Positions 5,605 through 13,514 are shown, counted from the stretch's first letter. The stretch is 20,533 nt of DNA from CAYMUN01 sp964393835 (GCA_964393835.1 CAYMUN010000012.1:1-20533), one strand, 5' to 3'. Numbers and translations: made by a program. Notes: a model not told the origin generated them from the letters alone.

Positions 5605-6294
5605 ATGAGTGAAGCAAGAGGGCTCATGCCGACAGCAACCACCGCGCCGAGTCGTATAGGAAGCGTGTTATCAAATCCTAGACGCAATGGTATCGCGCTT
5701 GCCACAGCCGGCCTTATGGCAGCCGGTTTTTTTGGATCGGGCAAGGGTGAAGATAGCAATCACGAATCGGCGACTTCACCGCTTGGCTTGTCGGCTCCTG
5801 ATTTTTTGCGTCCAGGTCCAGAGACCGCCGAAGCCGCTAAAAGTGACTACCCTCATGTAACCTTACTAGAGGTAATTAACGTAGTGTTATCCGATGCGAG
5901 CCGGGATTGTAATAAGAGGCGTAAGCAATGGAGACAAGACGAGGGTCGACACTATATCGCAGGTGATGGCACCTGTCACCGCCCAAATTTTTATGGTGCT
6001 GGCTGTTACGAGCAAAAGCCGACACCTATCCAGGGATACTGCAAGATGACCGCTTACACCATCGATTATCCTGTTGAGCCGGAAAGTGGTGTAGCGACTA
6101 CGGTTTTTCAACATTGCGTATCACCTAAGCGAGCGGTCATAAAATGGCCGTTTCGACAACGGACACGCGACGGCAATATTAAACGCGTATGGAGAACTGT
6201 GCCAGATCACAAGAACAGTGTCGACTTTCTGTGCTGGTATGATTATGATTCAAAAACACCTCGTACACCGCCTGCCCCGCCAGGCCCAACATAA
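5605..6294 (+). CDS. Hypothetical membrane-anchored or secreted protein with six cysteines
   Basis: This 229-aa protein has no recognised family. After a short N-terminal region comes one hydrophobic segment (IALATAGLMAAGFFGSG, about residues 30-46 from this start). A Pro/Ser-rich linker follows, then a domain of about 130 residues with six cysteines (DCNKR, GTCHR, AGCYE, GYCK, QHCV, LCWY). The even count fits disulfides outside the membrane. The C-terminus is a Pro-rich tail (PRTPPAPPGPT). The start is uncertain. ATG 5605 has GGGGG ten bases upstream. ATG 5590 (five codons longer) sits 7 bases after TATCTT and could be leaderless. It converges on the 6299 gene with a 4-base gap and no visible terminator. 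Confidence 0.6.
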   Translation: MSEARGLMPTATTAPSRIGSVLSNPRRNGIALATAGLMAAGFFGSGKGEDSNHESATSPLGLSAPDFLRPGPETAEAAKSDYPHVTLLEVINVVLSDASRDCNKRRKQWRQDEGRHYIAGDGTCHRPNFYGAGCYEQKPTPIQGYCKMTAYTIDYPVEPESGVATTVFQHCVSPKRAVIKWPFRQRTRDGNIKRVWRTVPDHKNSVDFLCWYDYDSKTPRTPPAPPGPT

Positions 6295-6298
6295 TCTC

Positions 6299-6679
6299 TC
6301 AAGGGGCGGTATTACTAGATATGTCCCCGCAAGTAATATCTGTGGTGCCGGTCGATCCAGGTGTTTCGCTTCTGCGAGTAGGAAACGAGGCGTCAACTAA
6401 AGGAGACAAAGCAATTGAGAATAGAGTTTTGCGCCCGCCACAATCTACGGCGTGAGGATCGGCTACTCTGACGATGGTGGAAGAAGATTGATCGTCAGGA
6501 TGTTTTATTACGAGCGCGTCAGCGGGATACCGCACCGGTTTTTCACCCATGGGAATACCTAACGAGACGGCAGCCGTCGCTATGAGTGCCCCTAATGGCA
6601 AAGTAACTCTATCAACCACCGAATCAATCACGGCTTTCGATCTTTCGCCAAAACTCAGTTGCCCGTCTATCATATACAT
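6299..6679 (-). CDS. Hypothetical single-span membrane protein
   Basis: This 126-aa candidate on the minus strand is of unknown family. It has a charged N-terminus (MYMIDGQLSFGERSKAVIDS), one hydrophobic segment (VTLPLGALIATAAVSLGIPMG, about residues 25-45) and a Ser/Thr/Pro-rich tail without clear domains. This N-in, tail-out layout resembles that of the neighbouring 5605 product, though the sequences are not obviously related. The start is uncertain: ATG 6679 (TGTGAT six bases upstream) or ATG 6673; a TTG at 6709 is also in frame. The hydrophobic pattern and the clean fit between neighbours argue for a real gene, but this is one of the less secure calls. Confidence 0.48.
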   Translation of the reverse strand: MYMIDGQLSFGERSKAVIDSVVDRVTLPLGALIATAAVSLGIPMGEKPVRYPADALVIKHPDDQSSSTIVRVADPHAVDCGGRKTLFSIALSPLVDASFPTRRSETPGSTGTTDITCGDISSNTAP

Positions 6680-6694
6680 AGTTTTATCACATAA

Positions 6695-6716
6695 CCAGAT
6701 ATATGACAATATCTGG
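6695..6716. repeat. Perfect inverted repeat CCAGATAT/ATATCTGG
   Basis: Two 8-bp arms separated by six bases lie just upstream of the likely start of the minus-strand gene at 6679. The position and two-fold symmetry fit a repressor operator. There is no following T-run, so it is not a terminator. Confidence 0.45.
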
Positions 6717-6770
6717 CTCTCAAAATTCAGGCTGTATTCCGAACAGTACTACTTAATACATCGGTATAGG

Positions 6771-6811
6771 CCACACGGCCGTCCACAGACTGCTATTATA
6801 TTGTCGTGTGG
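6771..6811. repeat. Inverted repeat CCACACG/CGTGTGG around a divergent promoter
   Basis: Seven-bp arms at 6771-6777 and 6805-6811 enclose TATTAT on the plus strand (6794-6799, preceded by TGC) and TATAAT on the minus strand (complement of 6795-6800). The rest of 6717-6884 holds the promoter of the ATPase gene and nothing else I recognise. Confidence 0.35.
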
Positions 6812-6821
6812 TAACTATAAG

Positions 6822-6850
6822 CTGACTTTGGGGGTGGTATTTGTTATACT
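6822..6850 (+). promoter_or_regulatory. Promoter of the ATPase gene
   Basis: CTGACT (6822-6827), a 17-bp spacer and TATACT (6845-6850) preceded by TGT form a good promoter. The expected start near 6857 leaves a leader of about 28 nt, unlike the leaderless genes. No strong Shine-Dalgarno site is seen before the ATG at 6885. Confidence 0.5.
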
Positions 6851-6884
6851 TAACCTCTGAAAGCGCTCATGCTAACAAAAACCT

Positions 6885-9410
6885 ATGGCCAACTTAAAAC
6901 AACCGACTCCACCGAATCCTGACGAAGAGACCGTCGTGCTGTTACTACAGGTGCCGCGGACAAATGACAAAAAGGAATTGGCGGCCGAGCAGATGTTTGC
7001 TTCGTTGCACGGACTGCTGCTATTTCCGCCCGAGAAACTGTTTCGCTCGGCCCGGCGGGTACGGATCAGTTTTGAGATCGCCGTACTTAAAAAGCGGATT
7101 GGTTTCTATGTCTGCGTACCGCAGTATCTCAAGGATTTCGTTGAGGAGCAGATCTATGCCCAGTATCCGACGGTGCAGATTTCGGTCGTGCCCGATTACT
7201 CCGAAGTCGCTGCCAGTAGTGGCCACGCCTCGCTTGGGACAGAGATGAAACTGATCACCAATGAGGCTTTGCCGATCAAAACGTTTCAGAGTTTCGAGGT
7301 CGATCCTTTGGCGGCTATCACGGCGACCCTGGCGAAATTCGAGGAAAACGAAGAGGCCTGGATCCAGCTGGTGCTGCGTCCCGCCACCAAGAATTGGCAT
7401 AAAAAGAGCGAGCGCTATATCGGTGGCGTGCGCGGCGGTGGCACCAGCGGCTCGGGAGCCGGTGACATACTGAGCGCTCTGTGGGCTGCCCCGGATGGTA
7501 AGGCCCCGGCAGCTGCCAAGTTGACCGAGTATGACCAGGCCCGGGCCAGCGGGGCGGAGGACAAGAGCCATAAGCTGGCCTTTGAAACCACGCTGCGGAT
7601 CATTTATAAAGGTGACGTCGCGGTCAACCAGGCGACCTTGCGCCTGCAATCGATCATCGCCAGTTATAAGCAATTTAACACCACCTATCTTAATGGCTTT
7701 GAGCAGTCCCGGATCTCGCGTGACGGGGCGCTGCTCGACCGCTACCAGGAGCGTAAGCTGGGCAGTAAGCCGCTGTTATTAAATATCGAAGAAGTAGCGA
7801 CGCTGTATCACTTGCCGCATACCACGGTGGAGACACCGTATATCTTATGGGCGCTGAGTCAGACTGCCGAGCCACCGGCCAACTTGCCGCTACTCAGCGA
7901 GAGCAGCCAAGCTGATATCAGTCCGATCGCTACCGCCAACTTCCGTGGCCAAAACGCTCCTTTTGGCATGCCACGCTCCGATCGCGGCCGACACCTCTAC
8001 ATACTTGGCCAGACCGGGGTCGGTAAGTCCGGATTGCTGGAGTTACTGACGATCTCTGACATCCATAGTCCCTATGGTTTCGCGGTCATTGACCCGCATG
8101 GTGATTATGCCGTCAGCACGCTGAGGCGTATCCCGGCCAGCCGGGCCCAGGACGTGATTTATTTTAATCCGGCCGATGTCGAGTATCCGATCGCTTTTAA
8201 CCCGATGGAAGTTTTGGATCCCAAGCTGCGCACCCATACTGTCTCGGAACTGATTGGCGTGCTGAAACGGATGTTTGAATCATGGGGGCCGCGCCTGGAA
8301 TACATCTTGCGCTACTGCCTGCTGGCGCTACTGGAATACCCCAACGCCACCATGCTGGATATCACCCGGTTGCTGACTGACAAGAACTTCCGTCAGGAAG
8401 TCATGGAGCAGGTGAGTGATCCGGTGGTGCGCAACTTTTGGCTGGTCGAGTTTGCCAGCTGGAATGATAAATTTGCCGCCGAGGCCGTGGCACCGGTGCT
8501 AAACAAAGTCGGCGCCTTTACGGCTAACCCGGTGGTGCGCAATATTATCGGTCAGCCCAAGAGCAGCTTTAACATTCGCCAGATTATGGACGAGCGCAAA
8601 ATCCTGGTCGTCAATCTCAGCCGGGGGTTGGTGGGCGAGGATAACGCTTCGCTGCTGGGCGCCCTGCTAGTCACCAAAGTCCAGCTGGCGGCTATGAGCC
8701 GGGCTGATATACCGGTTGAGGAGCGCGCGCCGTTTTATTTGTATGTCGATGAATTCCAAAATTTCGCGACCGATAGCTTCGCGACAATCCTTAGCGAGGC
8801 CCGCAAATACGGGCTCAACCTGACCGTGGCTAACCAGTACATTGCCCAGATGTCACCGGAAGTCAAAGACGCCGTGTTTGGCAACGTCGGCTCGATGATC
8901 GCCTTTCGGATGGGGGCCGATGACGCCCGCGGCATGCTGCGCTATTTCGAGCCGAAATTTGAGGAGTACGACCTGGTGCACATGCACAACCGCCACTTCG
9001 TGATTAATATGACTATCGACGGCGAAAAATCGCAGGCCTTTTCGGCGGTCAGCCTCAATCTGCCCGAGCAACAGTTTGACGAAACGGCTCATATCATCGC
9101 TCATTCTCGCGCCCGCTACGCCTTGGAGCGCGGCGCCGTCGAGGACTATATCGGTCAACGCTACCATCTCGATACGCACAAAGTCAGTGCCGTCAAACCG
9201 GCTAAGGCAGTGGTTCCTGTAGTTCCAACCAAAGAAAAAGCCGCCACCATGGGCCAGGCCGCCGTTAGCTCAGCCGTAGAAATAGTCCGCCTAAAGCGTA
9301 AACGCAAGCGTCGTACCAAGCCCGCCGCTAAAAAACCGGCTCCGATTAGTAAGCCCCTAGAGTCCGTTGAGCCGACTGATCCCAACGAACATATTATTTT
9401 CTCTCGCTAG
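6885..9410 (+). CDS. VirD4/TraG- or HerA-like DNA-translocating ATPase (T4SS coupling-protein type)
   Basis: This 841-aa protein has a C-terminal RecA-type motor domain: Walker A GQTGVGKS (375-382), the VIDPHGDYA strand typical of VirD4/HerA/FtsK relatives (401-409), Walker B YLYVDEFQNF (618-627) and the downstream LTVANQYIAQM segment (646-656). The N-terminal about 320 residues form a separate domain of alpha/beta type (VVLLLQVPR; FEIAVLKKRIGFYVCVP) with a Gly-rich linker at about 180-195. No transmembrane segment is visible, unlike classical VirD4. A basic tail (KRKRKRR, about 805-811) may bind DNA or membrane. CPR genomes often carry such ATPases. No VirB4, relaxase or pilin genes accompany it here, so its substrate and partner channel are unknown. 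Confidence 0.87.
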   Translation: MANLKQPTPPNPDEETVVLLLQVPRTNDKKELAAEQMFASLHGLLLFPPEKLFRSARRVRISFEIAVLKKRIGFYVCVPQYLKDFVEEQIYAQYPTVQISVVPDYSEVAASSGHASLGTEMKLITNEALPIKTFQSFEVDPLAAITATLAKFEENEEAWIQLVLRPATKNWHKKSERYIGGVRGGGTSGSGAGDILSALWAAPDGKAPAAAKLTEYDQARASGAEDKSHKLAFETTLRIIYKGDVAVNQATLRLQSIIASYKQFNTTYLNGFEQSRISRDGALLDRYQERKLGSKPLLLNIEEVATLYHLPHTTVETPYILWALSQTAEPPANLPLLSESSQADISPIATANFRGQNAPFGMPRSDRGRHLYILGQTGVGKSGLLELLTISDIHSPYGFAVIDPHGDYAVSTLRRIPASRAQDVIYFNPADVEYPIAFNPMEVLDPKLRTHTVSELIGVLKRMFESWGPRLEYILRYCLLALLEYPNATMLDITRLLTDKNFRQEVMEQVSDPVVRNFWLVEFASWNDKFAAEAVAPVLNKVGAFTANPVVRNIIGQPKSSFNIRQIMDERKILVVNLSRGLVGEDNASLLGALLVTKVQLAAMSRADIPVEERAPFYLYVDEFQNFATDSFATILSEARKYGLNLTVANQYIAQMSPEVKDAVFGNVGSMIAFRMGADDARGMLRYFEPKFEEYDLVHMHNRHFVINMTIDGEKSQAFSAVSLNLPEQQFDETAHIIAHSRARYALERGAVEDYIGQRYHLDTHKVSAVKPAKAVVPVVPTKEKAATMGQAAVSSAVEIVRLKRKRKRRTKPAAKKPAPISKPLESVEPTDPNEHIIFSR

Positions 9411-9524
9411 AGCAGCCGATTGTTAAATATTAGACAGCCACAAGTCGCAAGGTGGTTTTAAAATACCTAAGATACTCAGAATCGTCTTGAGGGAGTTTGC
9501 CTGAAACTGATTAAAACAATAATA

Positions 9525-9531
9525 AAAGGAG
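9525..9531 (+). promoter_or_regulatory. Shine-Dalgarno AAAGGAG supporting a TTG start at 9538
   Basis: AAAGGAG at 9525-9531 is six bases before TTG 9538. It is the main reason to accept this rare start codon. Confidence 0.55.
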
Positions 9532-9537
9532 TAAATA

Positions 9538-9801
9538 TTGGGAGAACAAATAGATAGAGGTAATAATCCGGTTAGTAACCCATCGGCTTTAGGGGCTACC
9601 ACGCTGCGGCGCTTAACCCAGGTGGGCATGGACATGTTGCATGAGGGCTTCGGTGATGCTCCGCAAGGGGTTCGTGATCCACAGTCTGTCAGGACATCAC
9701 CACCGCCCCTGGGGCAATCCGAAGAGGTAACGCGACATATGATACAAGCCCACACTTGGGCCCGACGACAGCTACAGGGTCGTTTACGGTCATATGATTG
9801 A
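9538..9801 (+). CDS. Small hypothetical protein, TTG start
   Basis: This 87-aa protein is of no known family. A near-ideal ribosome site precedes the TTG. The sequence has a helix around residues 20-38 (LGATTLRRLTQVGMDMLHEGF), a Pro/Ser-rich middle (about 44-58) and a basic C-terminal helix (EEVTRHMIQAHTWARRQLQGRLRSY). It is soluble, with no cysteines. It lies 127 bases after the ATPase gene and overlaps the convergent aminotransferase by 12 bp. It could be an accessory factor of the ATPase; only adjacency supports that. Confidence 0.5.
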   Translation: MGEQIDRGNNPVSNPSALGATTLRRLTQVGMDMLHEGFGDAPQGVRDPQSVRTSPPPLGQSEEVTRHMIQAHTWARRQLQGRLRSYD

Positions 9802-10620
9802 GGTTCGGTAATCGGCTAAAAAGTCTTCAAACGCCCGCATTAGTTCTTGCAAGGCCGGTGACGGCGCGCCGAATTGGTAATCGTCTATAGCTTGGAGCGG
9901 CATAATTTTTGAGGAAGTGCTGGTCAAAAAAGCCGCGTCATAGCTCGCCAGATTATCGAGGGCGATAGCTTGGTGGATAACGGTAAAGTTATGCTCGGCA
10001 GCGACCTGGAGGACATGATCACGAGTCACGCCGGGTAGGATTTCCGCGGTCGGGGGAGAGTATAGGGTACGATCTTGGAGCCCGAAAAAATTGGTGCGCG
10101 TGCCCTCGGTAATATTGCCGGCCCGGTTGATAAGCAGGGCATCGTAGGCCCCAGCTTGGCGAGCCTGGCGGTACGCTAGATAGCTGGGCAGCATGTTGAG
10201 TGATTTAGCGTGAGGGAATTCACGTTCGTGAGGGTAGGTGATAGCGCTAGCACCCTGTTTGTATAGCTTGCGATCGGGAAACAGGGGGTTAAGGCACAAA
10301 ATATTAAAGCTGGCGTCATCGGCTGTCGGGCCGCCAATGAGTAAGACTTTGAGGTTGCAGGTCTCCACTTCGTTTTTAGCAACCAGCTCGTCAATGCTCT
10401 GAGCTATAAAATCAGCGCTAAAATTATGGGGCAGCGCAATGATGTCCGCTGAATTCAGCAGGCGCCTCAGGTGTTGGTCGAGGAAATAAATAAGACCATG
10501 AGATTGCCGGATGTTTTCATACACGCCAAAACCATAGGCGTAGGCGACATTATCAAGCGGTATGACGGCTTGGTCGATTGGCTGAATGGTGCCATTGTGG
10601 GAAAAGTAACTGTAAGACAT
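9790..10620 (-). CDS. Class IV PLP-dependent aminotransferase (D-amino-acid transaminase/BCAT/ADC-lyase family)
   Basis: This 276-aa fold-type IV PLP enzyme includes YAYGFGVYENIRQ (28-39), Lys139 in AKSLNMLPSYLAYRQA as the Schiff-base lysine, NRAGNITEGTRTNFFG after it, PPTAEILPGVTRDHVL, and TSTSSKIMPLQAID near the end. The KSLNxL context is closest to D-amino-acid transaminase (IKSLNLL in the Bacillus enzyme). The Arg-x-His carboxylate clamp of that enzyme is not visible, so branched-chain aminotransferase or aminodeoxychorismate lyase remain possible. With MurF-like and Ddl genes 1-4 kb away, making D-alanine or D-glutamate is an attractive but unproven role. A TATTAT on the minus strand (complement of 10646-10651) gives a leader of about 20 nt. 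Confidence 0.82.
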   Translation of the reverse strand: MSYSYFSHNGTIQPIDQAVIPLDNVAYAYGFGVYENIRQSHGLIYFLDQHLRRLLNSADIIALPHNFSADFIAQSIDELVAKNEVETCNLKVLLIGGPTADDASFNILCLNPLFPDRKLYKQGASAITYPHEREFPHAKSLNMLPSYLAYRQARQAGAYDALLINRAGNITEGTRTNFFGLQDRTLYSPPTAEILPGVTRDHVLQVAAEHNFTVIHQAIALDNLASYDAAFLTSTSSKIMPLQAIDDYQFGAPSPALQELMRAFEDFLADYRTSII

Positions 10621-10662
10621 GTTTGCAGTGATTAGTTTCCCCTCTATAATACCCTTTTGGGT

Positions 10663-10668
10663 TATAAT
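10663..10668 (+). promoter_or_regulatory. -10 box TATAAT of the tRNA-Cys/tRNA-Leu unit
   Basis: TATAAT at 10663-10668 lies nine bases before tRNA-Cys. A second TATAAT occurs at 10645-10650. No good -35 is visible. The two tRNAs are 18 bases apart and probably co-transcribed. Confidence 0.5.
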
Positions 10669-10677
10669 CTGTAGGAC

Positions 10678-10751
10678 GGCGCCTTGGCGGAGTAGTTACG
10701 CAGCGGTCTGCAAAACCGCGTACACGGGTGCAAATCCCGTAGGTGCCTCCA
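10678..10751 (+). tRNA. tRNA-Cys(GCA)
   Basis: The acceptor 10678-10684 pairs with 10741-10747 (one G-T). The anticodon stem is GCGGT/ACCGC with loop CTGCAAA (anticodon GCA), the T stem is ACGGG/CCCGT, the discriminator T10748, and CCA is encoded (10749-10751). The D stem seems to be only 3 bp (GCG/CGC) and its loop lacks the usual GG pair (AGTAGTTA). The T loop is TGCAAAT rather than TTCRANN. Both changes lie in the D-loop/T-loop elbow. Confidence 0.93.
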
Positions 10752-10769
10752 TTATATTTCCCAGTTATG

Positions 10770-10857
10770 GGGCGAGTGGCGGAATTGGTATACGCGGTGG
10801 ACTTAAAATCCGCTGGTCAGTGCGACCTTGAGGGTTCGAGTCCCTCCTCGCCCACCA
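10770..10857 (+). tRNA. tRNA-Leu(UAA)
   Basis: The acceptor GGGCGAG (10770-10776) pairs with CTCGCCC (10847-10853). The anticodon stem is GTGGA/TCCGC with loop CTTAAAA (anticodon TAA at 10804-10806). A long class II variable arm follows, as expected for Leu. The T arm GAGGG-TTCGAGT-CCCTC is canonical. The discriminator is A and CCA is encoded. Confidence 0.95.
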
Positions 10858-10906
10858 TTGTTTTCTAAACTGTACCCGGCAATCCAAAACTAGCCGGAAG
10901 ACTTGC

Positions 10907-10912
10907 TATACT
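10907..10912 (+). promoter_or_regulatory. Extended -10 TGcTATACT, 6 nt before the GTG start at 10919
   Basis: TATACT at 10907-10912, preceded by TGC, lies exactly six bases before GTG 10919. There is no Shine-Dalgarno site and no convincing -35. Confidence 0.55.
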
Positions 10913-10918
10913 GAAAGC

Positions 10919-11671
10919 GTGCAAATCGTTGTCAATAAACTGTTAACCAGCTATGCCTTAGCCGGCAAAGGCCACTTAGTCTTACTACTGCATGGTTGGG
11001 GTGACAGTGCCAAAGGTTTGGCTGACCTCCAGCATGGCCTGAGTAAACATTACCAAGTTCTGACAGTGGATTTACCCGGCTTTGGCGCGACTGAGGCTCC
11101 AAAAGACACCTGGGATCTGGATGATTATGCCCGGTTTTTGCAGGCGCTACTAGCTAAACTCGAGCTGTCACAACTCTACGCCGTTATCGGTCACAGTAAT
11201 GGCGGCGCCTTGGCTGTCAGGGCGGTCAGCCTGGGGGCCATAAAGCCCCAAAAAATCGTGTTATTGGCTGCCTCCGGGGTCAGGACAAACAACCAACTCA
11301 AACGGTTTTTCTTTAAAATCATCGCCAAAACCGGCAATATCGCTACCGTTGGCGTGCCAGAACGCTACCGACAGGCGCTTCGTAAGAGTCTCTACGGTGC
11401 CGCCGGCTCCGATATGCTGGTCGCGCCACATCTGCAAGATACCTTTAAAAAGACCGTCCGCCAGGATGTCCAGGCCGACGCCGTGGCTATCGACGTGCCG
11501 ACATTACTGGTGTACGCCGCTGATGATGATGCTATCCCCGTAGCTGACGGCAAGCAGTACAATGATTTAATTAAGGGTTCGCGACTGGAGATTATTAAGC
11601 AAGCTGGCCACTTCGTCCATCTTGACCAGCCGGAGCGAGTGGCACGACTAGTAGGGGATTTTTTGAAATGA
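10919..11671 (+). CDS. Alpha/beta hydrolase
   Basis: This 250-aa serine hydrolase has the alpha/beta fold: oxyanion-hole HGW (25-27), nucleophile Ser93 in GHSNGG (91-96), acid around Asp203-204 in YAADDDAIP, and His231 in QAGHFVHLDQPE. The substrate cannot be told; the family includes esterases, lipases and C-C hydrolases. GTG is taken as the start because a -10 sits six bases before it (leaderless). The stop overlaps the MurF-like start (ATGA), so the two genes are translationally coupled. This hints at an envelope-related task, an inference from context only. There is no signal peptide. Confidence 0.88.
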   Translation: MQIVVNKLLTSYALAGKGHLVLLLHGWGDSAKGLADLQHGLSKHYQVLTVDLPGFGATEAPKDTWDLDDYARFLQALLAKLELSQLYAVIGHSNGGALAVRAVSLGAIKPQKIVLLAASGVRTNNQLKRFFFKIIAKTGNIATVGVPERYRQALRKSLYGAAGSDMLVAPHLQDTFKKTVRQDVQADAVAIDVPTLLVYAADDDAIPVADGKQYNDLIKGSRLEIIKQAGHFVHLDQPERVARLVGDFLK

Positions 11672-13101
11672 TGCGAGCCCTCATCAGTCTCTATAGGCCG
11701 AATTATCCCACGGTATTGGTGTATATGTTGCAGGGCAGTGAATACCAAACCCGGCCCTATCTGCAATGGCTGGCCCGCACCCATGATTTCAGCCGTGTCA
11801 GGCAGCGTCGGACGCTTGATCGTACTATGGCTGCCCGCTTGCTACTACTGGCTTTACGGTTGGGCATAGTACTGCATATTGGTATCGGGCTGTTACTTAT
11901 ATACCTGGGTATGGCCTATGATATGCCGGCTGGCGTGCCATTCGGCCTGGCGCTCATCCTGGTCTACCCCTATGTCTGGGCCTATTTGGCAATGTTACCC
12001 CTCCAGCTGGGGCGGTTGCTTATCAGTCAGCCTAAAGAAGCCCGGCTGATTGCCGAGTCAGAGAGAATTTTTGCCGCCCATCCGGGCGTTAAAATCGCTA
12101 TCGCCGGCAGTTACGGCAAAACTACCATGAAAGAATTGCTGCTAACCGTCCTGGGTCAGGGGCTTAAAGTAGCCGCTACGCCGGCCAATAAAAATGTCAG
12201 TATCAGCCATGCCCGTTTCGCGGCAAAGCTAAAAGGTGACGAAGACGTACTGGTGATTGAATATGGCGAAGGAGAGCCCGGGGATGTCGCCCGTTTTACT
12301 CAATTGACTCATCCGACCCACGGCGTAATTACCGGCCTGGCACCAGCTCACCTGGATCGTTACCCCAGCTTACATGCTGCCGGCGAGGATATTTTTAGTC
12401 TCGGTAAGGCCGTCAAAAATCTCTACGTCAATGACGAATCCCCCGACATTCAACCTTTTTTAAAAAAGTCACAGCAGCACTTTAATGAGCATGGAGCCCT
12501 GGGCTGGAGGGTCGAAGCCGTCAAAACCAGTCTCGACGGGACGAGCTTTACGCTCCATAAAGGCAAGAAGTTGCTCCGGCTGCACAGCGCTCTGCTAGGG
12601 CGCCATCATCTCGGCTTTTTAGCGCTCTGCGCCGGCCTGGCCCTGGAGCTCGGCCTGAGTGATAAACAGGTGATAGCCGGCATCGCGGCCACCAAACCTT
12701 TTGAGCACCGCATGCAGCCCTATCAGCTGGCCGGGGCCTGGATTATCGACGATACCTACAACGGTAACCTGGAGGGCATTCGGGCCGGCACTCGATTGCT
12801 TGCCGAACTAGTTGCTGATTGTAAGATGTACGTCACCCCCGGCCTGGTTGACCAGGGCCCAGAAACCAAACGCGTCCATCAAGCGATGGGCCAACTAATA
12901 GCTCACGCCAAACCAGACCTGGTAGTCTTGATGCAAAATTCAGTCACCGATTACATCCAAGCCGGTCTCAAAAAAGCCGGCTATAAGGGCGAGCTACATA
13001 TTGAGCCTGATCCGTTAGAGTTTTACACCAACCTCAGTCACTTCGTGGCCAGTGGCGATCTGGTCGTCATGCAAAACGATTGGACTGACAACTACGCCTG
13101 A
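11668..13101 (+). CDS. Membrane-anchored MurF-like Mur ligase family protein
   Basis: This 477-aa ATP-dependent amide ligase of the Mur family has a P-loop GSYGKTT (147-153), TPANKNVSIS (171-180, in place of the MurF GNxNNxIG), VIEYGEGEPGDVARF (196-210), ITGLAPAHLDRYPS (221-234) and DDTYNGNLEG in the C-terminal part (MurF: DDxYNANPxS). MurF joins D-Ala-D-Ala to UDP-MurNAc-tripeptide. Here the usual N-terminal UDP-binding domain is absent. Instead residues about 56-80 and 88-112 are two hydrophobic, probably membrane-spanning helices, after a basic N-terminus. The acceptor may therefore differ from that of canonical MurF. It is coupled to the hydrolase by ATGA, and Ddl lies 0.5 kb downstream. 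Confidence 0.83.
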   Translation: MMRALISLYRPNYPTVLVYMLQGSEYQTRPYLQWLARTHDFSRVRQRRTLDRTMAARLLLLALRLGIVLHIGIGLLLIYLGMAYDMPAGVPFGLALILVYPYVWAYLAMLPLQLGRLLISQPKEARLIAESERIFAAHPGVKIAIAGSYGKTTMKELLLTVLGQGLKVAATPANKNVSISHARFAAKLKGDEDVLVIEYGEGEPGDVARFTQLTHPTHGVITGLAPAHLDRYPSLHAAGEDIFSLGKAVKNLYVNDESPDIQPFLKKSQQHFNEHGALGWRVEAVKTSLDGTSFTLHKGKKLLRLHSALLGRHHLGFLALCAGLALELGLSDKQVIAGIAATKPFEHRMQPYQLAGAWIIDDTYNGNLEGIRAGTRLLAELVADCKMYVTPGLVDQGPETKRVHQAMGQLIAHAKPDLVVLMQNSVTDYIQAGLKKAGYKGELHIEPDPLEFYTNLSHFVASGDLVVMQNDWTDNYA

Positions 13102-13514
13102 GCGACGTCTGGCAGGTTAACACCTGGTGTTGCCTGCCGTTGTTCGCTCAGCCATTCGTGCAATTCAGGTTCAAGCGTTAGGGGAGTGTTGCTTTGTAGC
13201 ACTCGATCAACTATACCATCTTGGAGTAGGGGAGCGATATTGGGGGCGGTGGCCAAGAGCGCAACCGGTAATTCTAATTCCACGGCTTTTTTTAGTAATT
13301 GGTGGGCTCCGCGGCGGTTTCGCTCCTTAGTCTCGAGAGAAGTGACTACTGCTACGACATCACCTATGAGGTTGTGATAGGCTAAATCGGGGCGGGCAAA
13401 TGTTTGTACCTCAAAACCACTAGCTCTAATAGCCGCGCTCGCAATATCCCGGGTGTCTTCATCTTCATCAAAAACAATAATTTTTCCACGCTCTTCCCGC
13501 TCCAGTGTCGGCAT
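13092..13514 (-). CDS. Degenerate response-regulator receiver protein
   Basis: This 140-aa single-domain protein has the CheY-like pattern: KIIVFDEDEDTRDIASAAIRASGFEVQTF (11-39), with the acidic pocket at 16-20. The phosphoacceptor strand reads DVVAVVTSLET, with Thr/Ser (58-59) where the Asp should be. The conserved Lys near the end (DRVLQSNTP) is also missing. It has no output domain. It is probably a pseudo-receiver that works by protein contact, not phosphorylation. GGAG lies nine bases before the start, and TATGAT is a likely -10 further upstream. It converges on the MurF-like gene with a 10-bp overlap. Confidence 0.68.
   Translation of the reverse strand: MPTLEREERGKIIVFDEDEDTRDIASAAIRASGFEVQTFARPDLAYHNLIGDVVAVVTSLETKERNRRGAHQLLKKAVELELPVALLATAPNIAPLLQDGIVDRVLQSNTPLTLEPELHEWLSEQRQATPGVNLPDVAQA

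Noticed and set aside
10619..10831. Plus-strand ORF of 70 aa
   Set aside because: It covers tRNA-Cys and most of tRNA-Leu.
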